DNA of 64,000 nucleotides from Moraxella oculi (GTDB lineage Bacteria > Pseudomonadota > Gammaproteobacteria > Pseudomonadales > Moraxellaceae), in the NCBI RefSeq assembly GCF_023336735.1, contig NZ_JAMBAQ010000002.1, positions 1 to 64,000 on the forward strand, written 5' to 3'. The position numbers were made by a program, and so were the translations under genes. Every line of letters begins with the position of its first letter. Positions within the stretch are counted from its first letter, which is position 1. The notes under the pieces are model-generated. The model saw nothing but the letters and a program-made list of their open reading frames with translations. It was not told where the DNA came from and did not search any database. Shown here in pieces: positions 26,847 to 37,191 of this stretch.

Positions 26847-27286
26847 GGTTAGCATAGGTTTTTTATGATGTATTAATGTATGTGCAAGACAGGTGCATCT
26901 ATCTGTATCATTACAATGATGAATGTGTTCTGACTTAATCGAATCAGTACAATCAGCCATTTTTAAAGATATGAATTTAAGTATAACAGGTAAACCGCAT
27001 TTGGCAAATGACAATCGTATGACAGCGATTAAAAAAACACTTGATTGGTAATAAAGAAATAAAAAGAGTCGCTAAAAATCTTCATGGAATACTTGAAAAT
27101 TACACGAATGTCTTGAAAAGAGTTGGTTTTATGGGGTGATTGGTAATTATTTTGTTAATTATTGTAGTAAAGCCTTTTATATTTTAGAAAAATCAGTCAA
27201 AATAGCGACAAGTTCCAAACACATTAAATGCTTCAATGCGGATATTGTGCAGAATTTATTTTAATTTCAACAAATAGGAGTTTTCC
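26847..27286. other. Divergent intergenic region between rhomboid and OmpA-domain genes
   Basis: This stretch of 440 bases contains the promoters for two divergent genes. I see no third gene. The minus-strand frame of the rhomboid gene stays open to 27014, which may be chance or a longer start. AATAGGAG at 27272-27279 is the ribosome site of the downstream gene. Confidence 0.4.
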
Positions 27287-28891
27287 ATGAATTTGGTTAA
27301 TATTTTATCTGAATCAGTAACCCCTCATGTGCTTGCTGCTACAACAACTCATGATGGCGATGCCACCGTCAAATCAAAATTACTTTCAGCGTTTTATGCG
27401 ATTTTTGCATCTCGTTTGACTGACATCAACAGCTTCGAGCGTGTTTCTGCACTGCAATCGACAGATCTGGACAATGGTCGTAACATTCTTGATGCGGCAT
27501 TTAATGATGCAAATACTCTCAATCAAACCGCACAGCTTAATGATCAGCTCGCCAAGGAATTCAATCTGTCTAGCACAACTGCCAGTGCTCTGACTGCTGC
27601 TGCAGCACCGCTGGCATTGACCAAGCTTAAAGAGCTTGCTGGCGATACCTCTTTGCCAGTTTTTTTAAAGAACAGTTTGTCATCGTTTAGTGCACTTGTG
27701 CCATCATGGGCTTATGCACTATTGCCAGTAGGTCTATTTGGTGCCTCAACCATTGCAAACCCTGTATCAGCCGCTGCTGACCCAATGGCGACCCATGTTA
27801 CTGCCACGCCGACCGATACTGGCGTCTTGCATAAAGAGAAAAAAGAAGGTAGTTTCTTAAAGAGCCTGTTGCCAATCATCGGTCTCATCATTTTGGCTGG
27901 CTTGGCATGGTTAATGCTTCGTAGCTGTCAAGATAAGCCAGCACCAGTTGCTGCACCAAATGAGCCAGTGACTGACGCACCAGCTACTGTTGCCGCTGAA
28001 GCAACGCCTGCAACTTTGACCATTGCTGTTGATGAGACTGGTGAAGCTTTGTACTCATGCCGTGCTGAGGCAGGTTCTGAAGGCGTACTTGGCTCTATCC
28101 GCACTGCGATTGCTGGTGTCTTTGGTACGGACAAGTGTTCCATGCAGACCACATCAGGCTATGCTCAGACCATGCCAGCAGTGGAGTACCTGCCTGCAAT
28201 TTTGGGCTTGATGAAAGGCGTGCCAAGTTCTAGCGTGAGCATTGCAGATAAGGTGGTGTATTTTAATGCCGCTAACGAGGCTGATATCCACAAATTGATT
28301 GATGGTGCCAAAGCCATACTGCCAGCTGATTTCACCGTAGAAGCAGAGCCAGCACTAGACATCGCTGCTGCTGTGGAAGGTAGCATCAATTCAGCCAAAG
28401 AAGCCATCAATAGTCTAAATGATCAGCCAACTGCTGATGACTTAATTCGTGCGTTGAACTTACAAATCATCAACTTTGCTGTCGACTCGGCAGAGATTCC
28501 TAATGAAAATAAAGAAATTCTTGACTTGGCTGCCAAAAAGCTGATTGCCTTGCCAAAAACAACTTTAAAAATCATCGGTCATACCGACAACCAAGCATCG
28601 CATGAGTATAACAAAGAGTTATCAGAAAAGCGTGCTGCCGCTGTTCGTGATTATCTGGTGGAGTCGGGTGTGCCTGCGGATCGTCTGAGCACTGAAGGTG
28701 CCAGTTATGACCACCCAATCGCTTCAAATGCTACCGAGCAAGGGCGTTTTCAAAATCGTCGTATCGAGTTTACGATATCTCGAGAAGGTGAGCAATTGGC
28801 AGCCATTGGTAATGCACCAACGAGCAAGGCGACTGAAGTTGAATCCGCACAGTCAGAGACTGCCCAGCCACAGACCACTGAAAATAAATGA
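27287..28891 (+). CDS. Envelope protein with DUF937-like N-terminus, one membrane helix, BON-like region and OmpA domain
   Basis: The 534-residue protein has several parts. Residues 1-150 are rich in Ala, Leu and Asn and resemble DUF937 proteins. One membrane helix follows (LLPIIGLIILAGLAWLML, about 189-206), then a Pro/Ala linker. Residues about 245-365 look like a BON-type fold (AVDETGEALYSC and DKVVYFNAANEAD). The C-terminal OmpA/peptidoglycan-binding domain (about 390-500) shows INFAVDSAEIPNENKEILD, IIGHTDNQ, YNKELSEKRAAAV and NRRIEFTI, with the Asp and Arg that bind diaminopimelate. It is probably an inner-membrane protein holding peptidoglycan from the periplasm. The BON plus OmpA order is known in mycobacterial ArfA. 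Its terminator lies at 28931-28969. Confidence 0.85.
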   Translation: MNLVNILSESVTPHVLAATTTHDGDATVKSKLLSAFYAIFASRLTDINSFERVSALQSTDLDNGRNILDAAFNDANTLNQTAQLNDQLAKEFNLSSTTASALTAAAAPLALTKLKELAGDTSLPVFLKNSLSSFSALVPSWAYALLPVGLFGASTIANPVSAAADPMATHVTATPTDTGVLHKEKKEGSFLKSLLPIIGLIILAGLAWLMLRSCQDKPAPVAAPNEPVTDAPATVAAEATPATLTIAVDETGEALYSCRAEAGSEGVLGSIRTAIAGVFGTDKCSMQTTSGYAQTMPAVEYLPAILGLMKGVPSSSVSIADKVVYFNAANEADIHKLIDGAKAILPADFTVEAEPALDIAAAVEGSINSAKEAINSLNDQPTADDLIRALNLQIINFAVDSAEIPNENKEILDLAAKKLIALPKTTLKIIGHTDNQASHEYNKELSEKRAAAVRDYLVESGVPADRLSTEGASYDHPIASNATEQGRFQNRRIEFTISREGEQLAAIGNAPTSKATEVESAQSETAQPQTTENK

Positions 28892-28930
28892 TGTGATTCA
28901 CGCCTAACGAATGTGTTTAAGTTTGGCTTT

Positions 28931-28969
28931 AAAAATCAGATGATGGTAAACTGTCATCTGATTTTTTTA
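28931..28969 (+). terminator. Terminator of the OmpA-domain gene
   Basis: AAAAATCAGATGA (28931-28943) pairs with TCATCTGATTTTT (28954-28966), running into a T-tract. It lies before the next gene and shows that the pseudouridine synthase start at 28985 is right, not the longer frame from 28913. Confidence 0.9.
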
Positions 28970-28984
28970 TTAACACTGAATTTG

Positions 28985-29716
28985 ATGGTAAAAATGGCGA
29001 AAATAGTTTTGTTTAATAAGCCTTATGGCGTGCATAGCCAATTCCGTAAAGACCATGACGGCATGCAGACTTTGGGGGATTTTTTTCATGATAAAAGTCT
29101 GCGTGTGGCAGGAAGGTTGGACAAGGACAGCGAAGGGCTGCTCATATTGACAGACAGTGGGGCGGTGAATCACGCCATCACTACTCCGCCAGCTGACCAC
29201 CTTTCTAAAAAAACTGGCAAAACCTATTTGGTGCAAGTTGAAAATGTGCCTAACGAATCACAAATTCAAGCATTAGAGCGTGGCATTGTCTTAAAAGATG
29301 GTAAGACGCTGCCTTGTCATGTTCAGCCATTAACAGATCTGCCCATCAAGCTTTGGGAGAGACATCCGCCGATTCGTGAACGCAGAAACATTCCGACAGC
29401 ATGGCTTGCCATGACCATTTTTGAAGGTAAAAATCGTCAAATAAGGCGTATGGTTGCCCATGTTGGTTTGCCATGCTTAAGGTTGATCAGATATCAAGTT
29501 GGTTGGTGGACTTTGGGTGATTTGGGTGGGCAGCTTGCTGTGGGTGAACATCAAGTGCTGCATTTACAGGAGTATGACCTACTAAAGTTGGGGATTTTAA
29601 CAACGCCTAGCAAAAAATCTCTTGCTAAGCGTCCTGCTAAAAATGGTGTGATGCGTCAGAAAGCGACGGATATTGTCTCTAAAAAACCATCTCGCTCATT
29701 AAGTACATCATGCTAA
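28985..29716 (+). CDS. rluE: 23S rRNA/tRNA pseudouridine synthase, RluE/RsuA family
   Basis: The enzyme converts a specific uridine in rRNA to pseudouridine. The 243-residue product has the RsuA/RluE-type core: VLFNKPYGVHSQF near residue 8, the catalytic motif GRLDKDSEGLLILTDSG with the nucleophilic Asp, KTYLVQVEN, and the C-terminal half with GKNRQIRRMVAHVGLPCLRLIR. It lacks an S4 domain, as in RluE. The last 35 residues are a Lys/Arg/Ser-rich tail (KKSLAKRPAKNG) not seen in the core family. ATG 28985 is chosen because the previous gene's terminator precedes it. The 3' end overlaps the convergent M61 gene by 4 bases. The exact target (U2457 for E. coli RluE) is inferred. Confidence 0.85.
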   Translation: MVKMAKIVLFNKPYGVHSQFRKDHDGMQTLGDFFHDKSLRVAGRLDKDSEGLLILTDSGAVNHAITTPPADHLSKKTGKTYLVQVENVPNESQIQALERGIVLKDGKTLPCHVQPLTDLPIKLWERHPPIRERRNIPTAWLAMTIFEGKNRQIRRMVAHVGLPCLRLIRYQVGWWTLGDLGGQLAVGEHQVLHLQEYDLLKLGILTTPSKKSLAKRPAKNGVMRQKATDIVSKKPSRSLSTSC

Positions 29717-31473
29717 CTAAGCCAACGATCAGCACCGCCACTTAAAGAGATTTGTCGATGACAAAGTGATCCTTGAGCCACTTCAAAAACCATCAATTCA
29801 TCACGGCGAAACGCATGAATGATGATGCTGTTTTTGTGTTGTGCTTGCTGATTTGAAGCGATTTGTAGTACTTTTTGGGTGGCTTTTATGCCATCAATCG
29901 CAATGATGATGTCATTGACAGACAATCCTGCCTGGCTTGCACTGCCCATTCGTGATAGATGCTTGATTTTCAGACCGCTTGCCATTTCTTCGGCAGTCAT
30001 GCCCCATGTTGCTCGATTTTCTTTGGTGTCAATCTTAACAGAAAATTCACTGAGCATCTGCTCAATCGGTAGAGGTGTGCGACCAATCACATGATTGTCA
30101 AAAAATTCTTGCCAAACTGATGCTTGAAGGAATTGACTGACCACTTCCGCCAAGTTTTCATGCGTCATGCCAAATCTTTTATTTTGACTGTCAAACGCCT
30201 TTTGACAAAATACCTTGATGATGTCAAACAATCGATGCTTTCCATCAGAATATTGTATTATTTTAAGGTCAAGTAACAAAGCGATTAAGGCCCCCTTATT
30301 GTAGTAGCTTGCCCCTTGATTGGTGTAATTCTCATCAGCACGATATAACTTAATCCATGCGTCAAAGCTTGATTCGGCAACGCTCTGTAAGTCTCGACCT
30401 TCCATCTTATAGTAGCGATTGATTTGTGTGGCCAATGCTTTTAGATAGGTGCTTTTGTCAATCAATCCTGCACGCAACAGCATGAATTCATCAACATAGC
30501 TTGTAAAGCCTTCAAATACCCATAATAAAGGAGTTGGTGCTTCGGTTTGTAAGGTCGAATCCATCATCACATCAGGACGCACGGTTTTGACCCACCAGGC
30601 GTGGAAATATTCATGGCTACATAGGCTTAAATAACGCTGATAATCATCACTTGGGGCAGATGGCTCCAAGATGGTTGGCAGATCATTGCGTGGACTGATG
30701 AGGGCAGTAGAATTGATGTGTTCAAGACCGCCATAATCATTGCCTGTTACCATTGTCATGAAAGTATAGTCATCAAATGGTGCTTCGCCAAGCTCGTCTA
30801 AATAGGCTTGACAGATTTTTTGGACATCTGTTTTTAGGCGTTTAAGATCGGCTTGGTGCTTACCTGTGATGAAAAATCGATGGGGCAAAACCTGACCATG
30901 GCGATCGATTACCTCAAAGTCAAACATGACTTGTGTTGAAATCTCAAAAGGATAATCATAGCTTTCAAAAGCGGCAATTGTTTCTAGATGATACTGTGTT
31001 GATAGTTGCGTTTGGGTCATGGTGTGTTTTAGACCACAAGCAAAAAGAGTGTTTGGATTGTTTTGAAAAAAGGCTTGAGGTACGCTAAGTGTGATGTTAG
31101 CTTCTGCCTGTTCTTGGCTTTCTACCATCAAAAGCAGTGAGCTAAAGTTGCCAAACAGTCGAGTATTGTCCACAAAAGCGGTGCGTATTGACAGGTCATG
31201 ACAGTACACTTCATAATGCACACTGACTGACTCTCCAGCTTTGATTTGAGTGAGTTCGTAGGTGTTTTTTGATAATTTTATCGCATCGAGCGGTTCATTA
31301 TTTTTTAGGTATTGTACGAGAGTGATGTTTTTGCTGAATTCACGAATCAGATAGCTGCCAGCAATCCAAGTTGGTAGCCATAATGTCGGTGCGTCTTTAT
31401 TGGCAATAAAATTAATTGTAACATCAACCAAATGTGTGTGATGACGGCGAAAATCAACCAAGTAATTCAGCAT
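29713..31473 (-). CDS. M61-family (glycyl aminopeptidase) metallopeptidase with PDZ domain
   Basis: The 586-residue protein is an M61 peptidase. The zinc site is visible as SHEYFHAWW (HExxH near residues 286-290) with the third ligand in FEGFTSYVDEF about 30 residues later. The N-terminal half (residues 1-170) is the beta-sandwich found in this family (LWLPTWIAGSYLIREFSK). A PDZ domain lies near the C-terminus (GMTAEEMASGLKIKHL, SQAGLSVNDIIIAIDG). No signal peptide is evident, so it may act in the cytoplasm. The role in peptide breakdown is inferred from the family. It converges on rluE with a 4-base overlap. Confidence 0.9.
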   Translation of the reverse strand: MLNYLVDFRRHHTHLVDVTINFIANKDAPTLWLPTWIAGSYLIREFSKNITLVQYLKNNEPLDAIKLSKNTYELTQIKAGESVSVHYEVYCHDLSIRTAFVDNTRLFGNFSSLLLMVESQEQAEANITLSVPQAFFQNNPNTLFACGLKHTMTQTQLSTQYHLETIAAFESYDYPFEISTQVMFDFEVIDRHGQVLPHRFFITGKHQADLKRLKTDVQKICQAYLDELGEAPFDDYTFMTMVTGNDYGGLEHINSTALISPRNDLPTILEPSAPSDDYQRYLSLCSHEYFHAWWVKTVRPDVMMDSTLQTEAPTPLLWVFEGFTSYVDEFMLLRAGLIDKSTYLKALATQINRYYKMEGRDLQSVAESSFDAWIKLYRADENYTNQGASYYNKGALIALLLDLKIIQYSDGKHRLFDIIKVFCQKAFDSQNKRFGMTHENLAEVVSQFLQASVWQEFFDNHVIGRTPLPIEQMLSEFSVKIDTKENRATWGMTAEEMASGLKIKHLSRMGSASQAGLSVNDIIIAIDGIKATQKVLQIASNQQAQHKNSIIIHAFRRDELMVFEVAQGSLCHRQISLSGGADRWLS

Positions 31474-31611
31474 GTTTAGACTTCCTTAAATATCAAAAAA
31501 AAGATTAGCATAGCATTTATAAAGCTTTGTGAAAAGTACCTTATCATAAAACACAACAATCCAATGGAATAATAGGTTTTTTGTAATTTTCACGCAAGTA
31601 AGAGTAAAGTC

Positions 31612-31620
31612 TGTTATAAT
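31612..31620 (+). promoter_or_regulatory. Extended -10 promoter of slyD
   Basis: TGTTATAAT is a perfect extended -10 (TGn plus TATAAT) about 58 bases before the slyD start. There is no convincing -35 at the usual distance. Confidence 0.6.
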
Positions 31621-31677
31621 GGATTCTAAGCTCATCGTTTTACGGTAGCAAAATTCACTTTTTATAGGAAAAATTTT

Positions 31678-32163
31678 ATGACAGCCATCGCAAAAGACAC
31701 TGTGGTTCAGTTTAATTATACATTAACCAATGACCAAGGCGAGACATTGGATCAATCTCGTGGAGAGCCATTGGCTTATCTACATGGTCATCATAACATC
31801 ATTCCAGGTCTTGAAGCTCAAATGGAAGGTAAGGTTGCTGGCGATAAATTCATCGCAAACATTGCACCAGCAGATGCTTATGGGGAGTATCTTGCAGAAG
31901 CTGTTCAGTCTGTACCACGCACTAATTTTCAGGGTGTGGATAATATTGAAGTTGGCATGCAGTTTCAATCTCAGACCGATGATGGTCATGTCATGCTGGT
32001 TACTGTCAAAGATGTGAATGATGAGGAAGTTGTGGTTGATGGCAACCACCCACTGGCAGGTCAGGCCCTAACCTTTGATGTGGAAATTGTCGAAGTTCGT
32101 GAAGCAACCGCCGATGAAATCGCACATGGCCATGCTCATGGTGCAGGTGGTCATCATCACTGA
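31678..32163 (+). CDS. slyD: FKBP-type peptidyl-prolyl isomerase SlyD
   Basis: SlyD is a cytoplasmic prolyl isomerase and chaperone that also binds nickel and helps hydrogenase or urease maturation. The 161-residue product has the FKBP fold interrupted by the insert-in-flap domain: FNYTLTNDQGETLDQS at the start, LAYLHGHHNIIPGLE, PADAYGEY, DGNHPLAGQALTFDVEIVEV at the end of the fold. The C-terminus is His-rich (HGHAHGAGGHHH), a short version of the metal-binding tail. A terminator follows. Confidence 0.95.
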   Translation: MTAIAKDTVVQFNYTLTNDQGETLDQSRGEPLAYLHGHHNIIPGLEAQMEGKVAGDKFIANIAPADAYGEYLAEAVQSVPRTNFQGVDNIEVGMQFQSQTDDGHVMLVTVKDVNDEEVVVDGNHPLAGQALTFDVEIVEVREATADEIAHGHAHGAGGHHH

Positions 32164-32200
32164 TTTGTCTGATGCTTAAAAAACACCTATCAATGAACCG

Positions 32201-32237
32201 CACCCCAAAGGTTAACCCCAACCCTTGGGGTGTTTTT
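32201..32237 (+). terminator. slyD terminator
   Basis: CACCCCAA pairs with TTGGGGTG, with further pairing inside, followed by TTTTTC. It is a GC-rich intrinsic terminator. Confidence 0.8.
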
Positions 32238-32500
32238 CATGGAAAACCATACAGAATGCTTTAACTTCAATCATAAGATGACAAAGCTTGTCAATCAAAT
32301 GCCATCTGCACACAATGCAGATGGTGTTAAAAAATAAAGGTGAAGCAGATGGGGTGGTTGATCATGTGCTATTTTAATATGATTTTCAAGTGGGAGAAGC
32401 CAATTAATAATAAACAATGGACATGACTGGATCTGAAATGAGTGATTGACTGTGTTTGATTGCCCTGTGATTATGATGAAATGCAGAGTAAGCCAAAAGG
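32238..32500. other. Intergenic region between slyD and nqrF
   Basis: This stretch between the slyD and nqr terminators has no gene that I recognise. It contains a perfect 8-bp inverted repeat, CCATCTGC (32302-32309) with GCAGATGG (32317-32324), without a T-run on either strand. Confidence 0.45.
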
Positions 32501-32503
32501 ACA

Positions 32504-32561
32504 AATTAAAAAGGACTAAGTCTTGTCAAGTTCAAAGAACAGTACAAGAAACTTAGTCCTT
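32504..32561 (-). terminator. Long-stem terminator of the nqr operon
   Basis: AAGGACTAAGT plus CTTGT (32511-32526) pairs with ACAAG, a 2-base bulge, and ACTTAGTCCTT (32544-32561). On the minus strand the stem is followed by TTTAATTT. It lies 84 bases after the nqrF stop. Confidence 0.75.
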
Positions 32562-32644
32562 AATAAAACCACTTAGTTTGATGAACCTGGCCTTTAATCT
32601 GTTATTTGGGATTTGGGAGGTTCATATTTTGGGTGGATTTTGTG

Positions 32645-33880
32645 TTAGCCACCAAAATCATCAAGCAAGATATTTTCATCTTCCACACCCAAATCTTTGA
32701 GCATCTTGATGACAGCGGCATTCATGACCGGAGGTCCACACATGTAGAATTCACAATCTTCTGGTGCAGGATGGTCTTTTAGGTAGTTTTCATAAAGCAC
32801 ATTGTGAATGAATCCTGTATAGCCTTCCCAGTTATCTTCTGGTTGTGGGTCTGATAGGGCAACATTCCAAGAGAAATTAGGGAATTCTGCTGCCAGACTG
32901 TCATAGTCTTCGACATAGAACATTTCTCTTTTTGAGCGTGCTCCATACCAAAAGCTGATTTTACGGTCTGATTTCAGACGCTTCAACTGATCAAAGATGT
33001 GGGAGCGCATGGGTGCCATACCAGCACCACCGCCAATGAATACCATTTCAGCCTTGGTATCTTTAGCAAAAAATTCGCCATAAGGACCAGAAACGGTAAT
33101 CTTATCACCTGGTTTTAGGCTAAATACATAAGACGACATTTTTCCTGGTGGGATATTGTCAGGACCACGAGGTGGTGGACTGGCGATACGAATGTTAAAC
33201 TTAATGATGCCTTTTTCTTCTGGGTAGTTTGCCATAGAATAGGCACGAATCACAGGCTCATCTACAGTAGAAGTGTAACGCCATAAATTAAAATTATCCC
33301 AATCCTCATGATATTCTTTATCAATATCAAAATCTTTATAATGCACAGTATGTGGCGGAGCTTCTAATTGTACATAGCCACCAGCACGGAAAGGCACGAC
33401 TTCGCCCTCTGGGATTTTGAGGGTGAGTTCTTTAATGAAAGTTGCCACATTGTCGTTAGAGATGACCTCGCATTCCCATTTTTTGACATCAAAGAATTCT
33501 GGATCGACCTCAATCTTCATGTCTTGTTTAACAGCAACTTGACACGCCAAACGCATGCCTTCACGGATTTCACCTTGGGTAAAATGACCTTCTTCGGTGG
33601 GTAGGATAGAACCACCACCTTCAAGTACTTTACAGCGGCATTGACCACAGGTACCACCCCCACCACATGCTGATGATAGGAATATGCCTTCATTTGCCAA
33701 AGTTTGTAGTAGTTTGCCACCTGCAGCAGTAACGACATTATTGTCAGGGTTTTCGTTAATATTGATGGTGACTTTGCCCGAGCTCACAAGACGAGAGCGA
33801 GCTATCAGGATGACTGCCACCAAGCTCATGATGATGGCGGTAAACATTGCCACGCCGCTAAATGCGGTACCAAATTCCAT
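32645..33880 (-). CDS. nqrF: Na+-translocating NADH:quinone reductase subunit F
   Basis: NqrF is the entry point of the sodium-pumping NADH dehydrogenase: it oxidises NADH with FAD and passes electrons to a 2Fe-2S cluster. The 411-residue protein has an N-terminal membrane helix ([15 protein letters not shown]), the ferredoxin domain with [14 protein letters not shown] plus a fourth Cys in MRLACQ, then FAD binding RAYSMANYP and the NAD domain with [16 protein letters not shown] and [13 protein letters not shown]. The C-terminus DDFGG is typical. It is the last gene of nqrABCDEF. Confidence 0.98.
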   Translation of the reverse strand: MEFGTAFSGVAMFTAIIMSLVAVILIARSRLVSSGKVTININENPDNNVVTAAGGKLLQTLANEGIFLSSACGGGGTCGQCRCKVLEGGGSILPTEEGHFTQGEIREGMRLACQVAVKQDMKIEVDPEFFDVKKWECEVISNDNVATFIKELTLKIPEGEVVPFRAGGYVQLEAPPHTVHYKDFDIDKEYHEDWDNFNLWRYTSTVDEPVIRAYSMANYPEEKGIIKFNIRIASPPPRGPDNIPPGKMSSYVFSLKPGDKITVSGPYGEFFAKDTKAEMVFIGGGAGMAPMRSHIFDQLKRLKSDRKISFWYGARSKREMFYVEDYDSLAAEFPNFSWNVALSDPQPEDNWEGYTGFIHNVLYENYLKDHPAPEDCEFYMCGPPVMNAAVIKMLKDLGVEDENILLDDFGG

Positions 33881-33896
33881 TCTGTTCTCCTATTGG

Positions 33897-34505
33897 TTAA
33901 ATTGACATACCGCCGAATGACATGAAGCCAAGCGACATCAGACCAACGGTAACAAAGGTAATGCCAAGACCACGCAAGGGTGCAGGAACATCGGAGTATT
34001 TTAGTTTCTCACGAATGCCTGCAAGTGCAGTGATTGCCAATGCCCAGCCAATCCCAGAGCCGATACCATACACGATGGATTCGCCAAAATTATAATCGCG
34101 TTCGACCATGAACAAGACACCGCCCATGATGGCACAGTTAACGGTGATGAGTGGTAAGAATACGCCTAATGCGTTGTATAAAGAAGGCACGAACTTATCT
34201 AAAAACATCTCCAAAATCTGTACCACTGCTGCGATGAGGGCGATGTAGGATAACAATCCCAAAAAGCTCAAATCAGTATTTGGGAAACCTGCCCATGTTA
34301 ATGCCCCATCTTTTAAGAGATATTGATAAAGCAGATTGTTTAAAGGTACAGTGATTGCCATGACCGCCACCACAGCCACTCCTAAGCCAATGGCGGTAGA
34401 GACTTTTTTAGATACGGCGATGAAAGTACACATTCCCAAGAAAAAGGCAAGTGCCATATTTTCGATGAATATCGATGTGATGAGTAAACTGATATAGTGT
34501 TCCAT
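33897..34505 (-). CDS. nqrE: Na+-translocating NADH:quinone reductase subunit E
   Basis: NqrE is a six-helix integral membrane subunit that together with NqrD carries a 2Fe-2S centre between them and helps couple electron flow to Na+ movement. The 202-residue product has [23 protein letters not shown] at the start, with the conserved Cys, and [17 protein letters not shown] in the centre, with the second Cys, as in the family. Its start shares a base with the end of nqrD, so translation is coupled. Confidence 0.97.
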   Translation of the reverse strand: MEHYISLLITSIFIENMALAFFLGMCTFIAVSKKVSTAIGLGVAVVAVMAITVPLNNLLYQYLLKDGALTWAGFPNTDLSFLGLLSYIALIAAVVQILEMFLDKFVPSLYNALGVFLPLITVNCAIMGGVLFMVERDYNFGESIVYGIGSGIGWALAITALAGIREKLKYSDVPAPLRGLGITFVTVGLMSLGFMSFGGMSI

Positions 34506-35164
34506 TAATGCATTCCTCCTTTCGAATTTGGCTTGATGACAAATTCAGCAGGCTCTTGTTGATCCTTTTTCCATAGGCGGATGATGGCGATGAACAACGC
34601 AATCACGAAAAACGACGATGGCGGTAACAATAACAGACCATTTGGTACATACCAGCCACCATCGGTAGCTTTTTCAAGTAATTGGATACCAAACCAGCTG
34701 CCATTACCGATGATTTCGCGTATGCTTGACACAAAAATCAATACTGCTGAATATCCCAAGCCGTTACCAATACCATCTAAGAAGCTGGGTACGGGAGGAT
34801 TACTCATGGCAAATGCTTCGGCTCGGCCCATGACAATACAGTTGGTGATAATCAGACCAACGAACACTGATAGCGAGCGACTGATTTCGTAGGCAAAAGC
34901 TTGCAAAATCTGATCCACCACAATTACAAGGCTGGCAATGATTACCATCTGTACAATGATGCGAATTGATGATGGGATTTTGTTACGAATGATGGAGATG
35001 AAAAAGCTTGAAAATGCTGTTACCAAAGTTAGGGCGATTGACATCACTAGGGCGTTGGCAACACTTGTTGTTACCGCCAATGCCGAACAAATGCCTAAAA
35101 TCTGTAAAGCAATGGGGTTGTTATTAAAAATTGGCGTACTTAATATTTTTTTGGTATCAGCCAT
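34505..35164 (-). CDS. nqrD: Na+-translocating NADH:quinone reductase subunit D
   Basis: NqrD is the membrane partner of NqrE. The 219-residue protein has six likely helices with [17 protein letters not shown] (conserved Cys) and [15 protein letters not shown] (second Cys and the charged pair), [16 protein letters not shown], all typical. The C-terminal tail is basic. It starts 2 bases downstream of nqrC. Confidence 0.97.
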   Translation of the reverse strand: MADTKKILSTPIFNNNPIALQILGICSALAVTTSVANALVMSIALTLVTAFSSFFISIIRNKIPSSIRIIVQMVIIASLVIVVDQILQAFAYEISRSLSVFVGLIITNCIVMGRAEAFAMSNPPVPSFLDGIGNGLGYSAVLIFVSSIREIIGNGSWFGIQLLEKATDGGWYVPNGLLLLPPSSFFVIALFIAIIRLWKKDQQEPAEFVIKPNSKGGMH

Positions 35165-35166
35165 GA

Positions 35167-35976
35167 TTACACTCCTTCACCATTGCCAGCCTTGCCAGCT
35201 TTTAGATTTTCAAGGAATGGCTTGTAGCCATTATCGCCCATCCAAAATTGTAGCAGATTATTCACGCCACGAATGGTTAGGGTGGCACCACTGATGCCAT
35301 CAACTTCACCTTCTCGGGCAGTACCTGCCTTGGTAACTGCTATTTTAGTGGACCCGTCTTCATTGTAGATTTTTTTGCCTGTCCATCGAGCCTGCCATTG
35401 AGGTTCTTCAATACGAGAGCCTAGCCCTGGTGTTTCTTTGTGTTGATAGAAATTCACACCTTTGATGGTATTTAAGTCTTTATCCAATGTTAAAAGACCA
35501 AAGATTGGTCCCCATAGACCAGCACCATGAATTGGTAAAACGACTTGGTCTAAGTTACCATTGGCATCTTTGGAAAGATAAATTTTAGCAAAATTTGGAC
35601 GACCACCAATCTTAGCAATGTCGTGATCCAAACGGGTTGACATGTTTGGTGTGCGTGCCGCTTTGGCAACATCATAGCTATCCAAGTCATTGATGTTGGC
35701 CGCATCAATTTCTGCTTGGGTGGCAAATTTACCTGTTTGTAGGTTGATCAAGCGCACTTCAAAGTCGGCAAATCTTTTCGCCACATCACTGTCTGAATCG
35801 GTCTGTGGATTGAACTTATCCGCCGCAATAAGAATGTTTTTATTCAAATCAAGCTTTCGGTTGGCTTGCTGTTGTGATTTTAAACCAACTGCGACCGCTG
35901 ATACCATGACTGAGCAAACCAAGCACAAAATGAGTGCGGTGGCTAAAGTCGTTGCGTTACTATTTTTGGCTGACAT
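35167..35976 (-). CDS. nqrC: Na+-translocating NADH:quinone reductase subunit C
   Basis: NqrC carries a covalently bound FMN. The 269-residue product has one N-terminal membrane helix ([17 protein letters not shown]) and a periplasmic domain; [14 protein letters not shown] near the C-terminus contains the Thr to which FMN is attached by Apb[15 protein letters not shown] and [10 protein letters not shown] are family motifs. Its 5' end overlaps nqrB by 17 bases. Confidence 0.97.
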   Translation of the reverse strand: MSAKNSNATTLATALILCLVCSVMVSAVAVGLKSQQQANRKLDLNKNILIAADKFNPQTDSDSDVAKRFADFEVRLINLQTGKFATQAEIDAANINDLDSYDVAKAARTPNMSTRLDHDIAKIGGRPNFAKIYLSKDANGNLDQVVLPIHGAGLWGPIFGLLTLDKDLNTIKGVNFYQHKETPGLGSRIEEPQWQARWTGKKIYNEDGSTKIAVTKAGTAREGEVDGISGATLTIRGVNNLLQFWMGDNGYKPFLENLKAGKAGNGEGV

Positions 35977-37189
35977 GGGCTAATCTCCGTGCATTTTGGC
36001 GTTTGATGTTGGCCTGTTTGACAAAATAGTCAAATGTGGGGGCGAACAAGTTGGCAAATAAGATGGCCAACATGATGCCTTCTGGGAAAGCAGGATTTAT
36101 TACGCGAACAGTCACTGTCATAAAGCCAATTAACAAACCATAGCACCAGCGACCTGTATTGGTATGGGCTGCTGATACTGGGTCTGTCGCCATGAATACC
36201 GCCCCAAATAGGAAGCCGCCGATGACCAGATGCCAATGTGGTGCCAGACTCATCATTGGATTGTTGCTGTCAATCATGTTAAAGATGAATGCGGTTGCTA
36301 CCAGACCAATCACGGCACCTGCAATCACACGCCAGCTGGCAATCTTGGTGTAAACCAATACCGCACCACCGATTAAGATGGCCAAAGCAGAGACTTCACC
36401 GATGGACCCTTGCATATTACCCAAGAACGCATCTGTCCAAGTAATGGCTTGACCATAAGCATTGACAAACTGTTCAGGAGCAACGCCTGAGGCAGCTTGA
36501 CCTAATGGGGTAGCACCAGAGAAACCGTCAACTGCTGTCCATACTGCATCTCCTGACATAGAGGCAGGATAGGCGAAGTATAAGAAAGCACGACCAGCCA
36601 ATGCAGGATTTAGGAAGTTTTTACCAGTACCGCCAAACACTTCTTTGGCTACGACAACGCCAAAGCTGATGCCTAAAGCGACTTGCCAAAGCGGCGTATC
36701 TGGTGGCAGTGAAAGAGCAAATAGCACGGAGGTAACAAAGAAGCCTTCATTCACTTCATGTCCACGCACCACCGCAAAGATGATCTCCCATAAAATGCCC
36801 ACAGCAAAAGTGACTGCATAAATCGGTAAAAATTGCATCGCACCATAAACCAAGCATGCCCAAATACTGGTGGGATCATAACCTGCCGCATTGGTGATGA
36901 CGGTACGCCAACCTTCTGGCGTGATGCCTGATTGTGCAATAAAAGTCAGTGCTTGAAAACCGACATTATACATGCCCCAAAACATTGCAGGGAAAGTACA
37001 CAACCACACAGTGATCATGATGCGTTTTAAGTCAATTCCATCACGAACATGAGATGCACTATAAGTTTGAGAGCTTGGCTGACGGAAAAAAGTGTCAAAC
37101 ATCTCAAAGATTGCATAGTATTTCTCGTATTTTCCGCCCTTGGTAAAGGACGGCTCCATACGGTCAAAGATATTATGAATAAATTTCAT
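35960..37189 (-). CDS. nqrB: Na+-translocating NADH:quinone reductase subunit B
   Basis: NqrB is the large membrane subunit with a second covalent FMN and riboflavin, near the quinone and sodium paths. The 409-residue protein has about ten helices, [40 protein letters not shown], and [12 protein letters not shown] with the FMN-linked Thr, and [18 protein letters not shown]. It begins 2 bases after nqrA. No apbE gene for flavin attachment is in the window. Confidence 0.97.
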   Translation of the reverse strand: MKFIHNIFDRMEPSFTKGGKYEKYYAIFEMFDTFFRQPSSQTYSASHVRDGIDLKRIMITVWLCTFPAMFWGMYNVGFQALTFIAQSGITPEGWRTVITNAAGYDPTSIWACLVYGAMQFLPIYAVTFAVGILWEIIFAVVRGHEVNEGFFVTSVLFALSLPPDTPLWQVALGISFGVVVAKEVFGGTGKNFLNPALAGRAFLYFAYPASMSGDAVWTAVDGFSGATPLGQAASGVAPEQFVNAYGQAITWTDAFLGNMQGSIGEVSALAILIGGAVLVYTKIASWRVIAGAVIGLVATAFIFNMIDSNNPMMSLAPHWHLVIGGFLFGAVFMATDPVSAAHTNTGRWCYGLLIGFMTVTVRVINPAFPEGIMLAILFANLFAPTFDYFVKQANIKRQNARRLAHVSQK

Positions 37190-37191
37190 CG

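Noticed and set aside
26847-27014. Longer N-terminus of the rhomboid protease
   Set aside because: The added Cys/His-rich segment is unlike rhomboids, and no ribosome site supports ATG 27014; the shorter form starts just before the first helix.
32302-32324. Perfect 8-bp inverted repeat as a terminator
   Set aside because: There is no T-run on either strand and no gene end next to it; kept only as a remark on the intergenic region.
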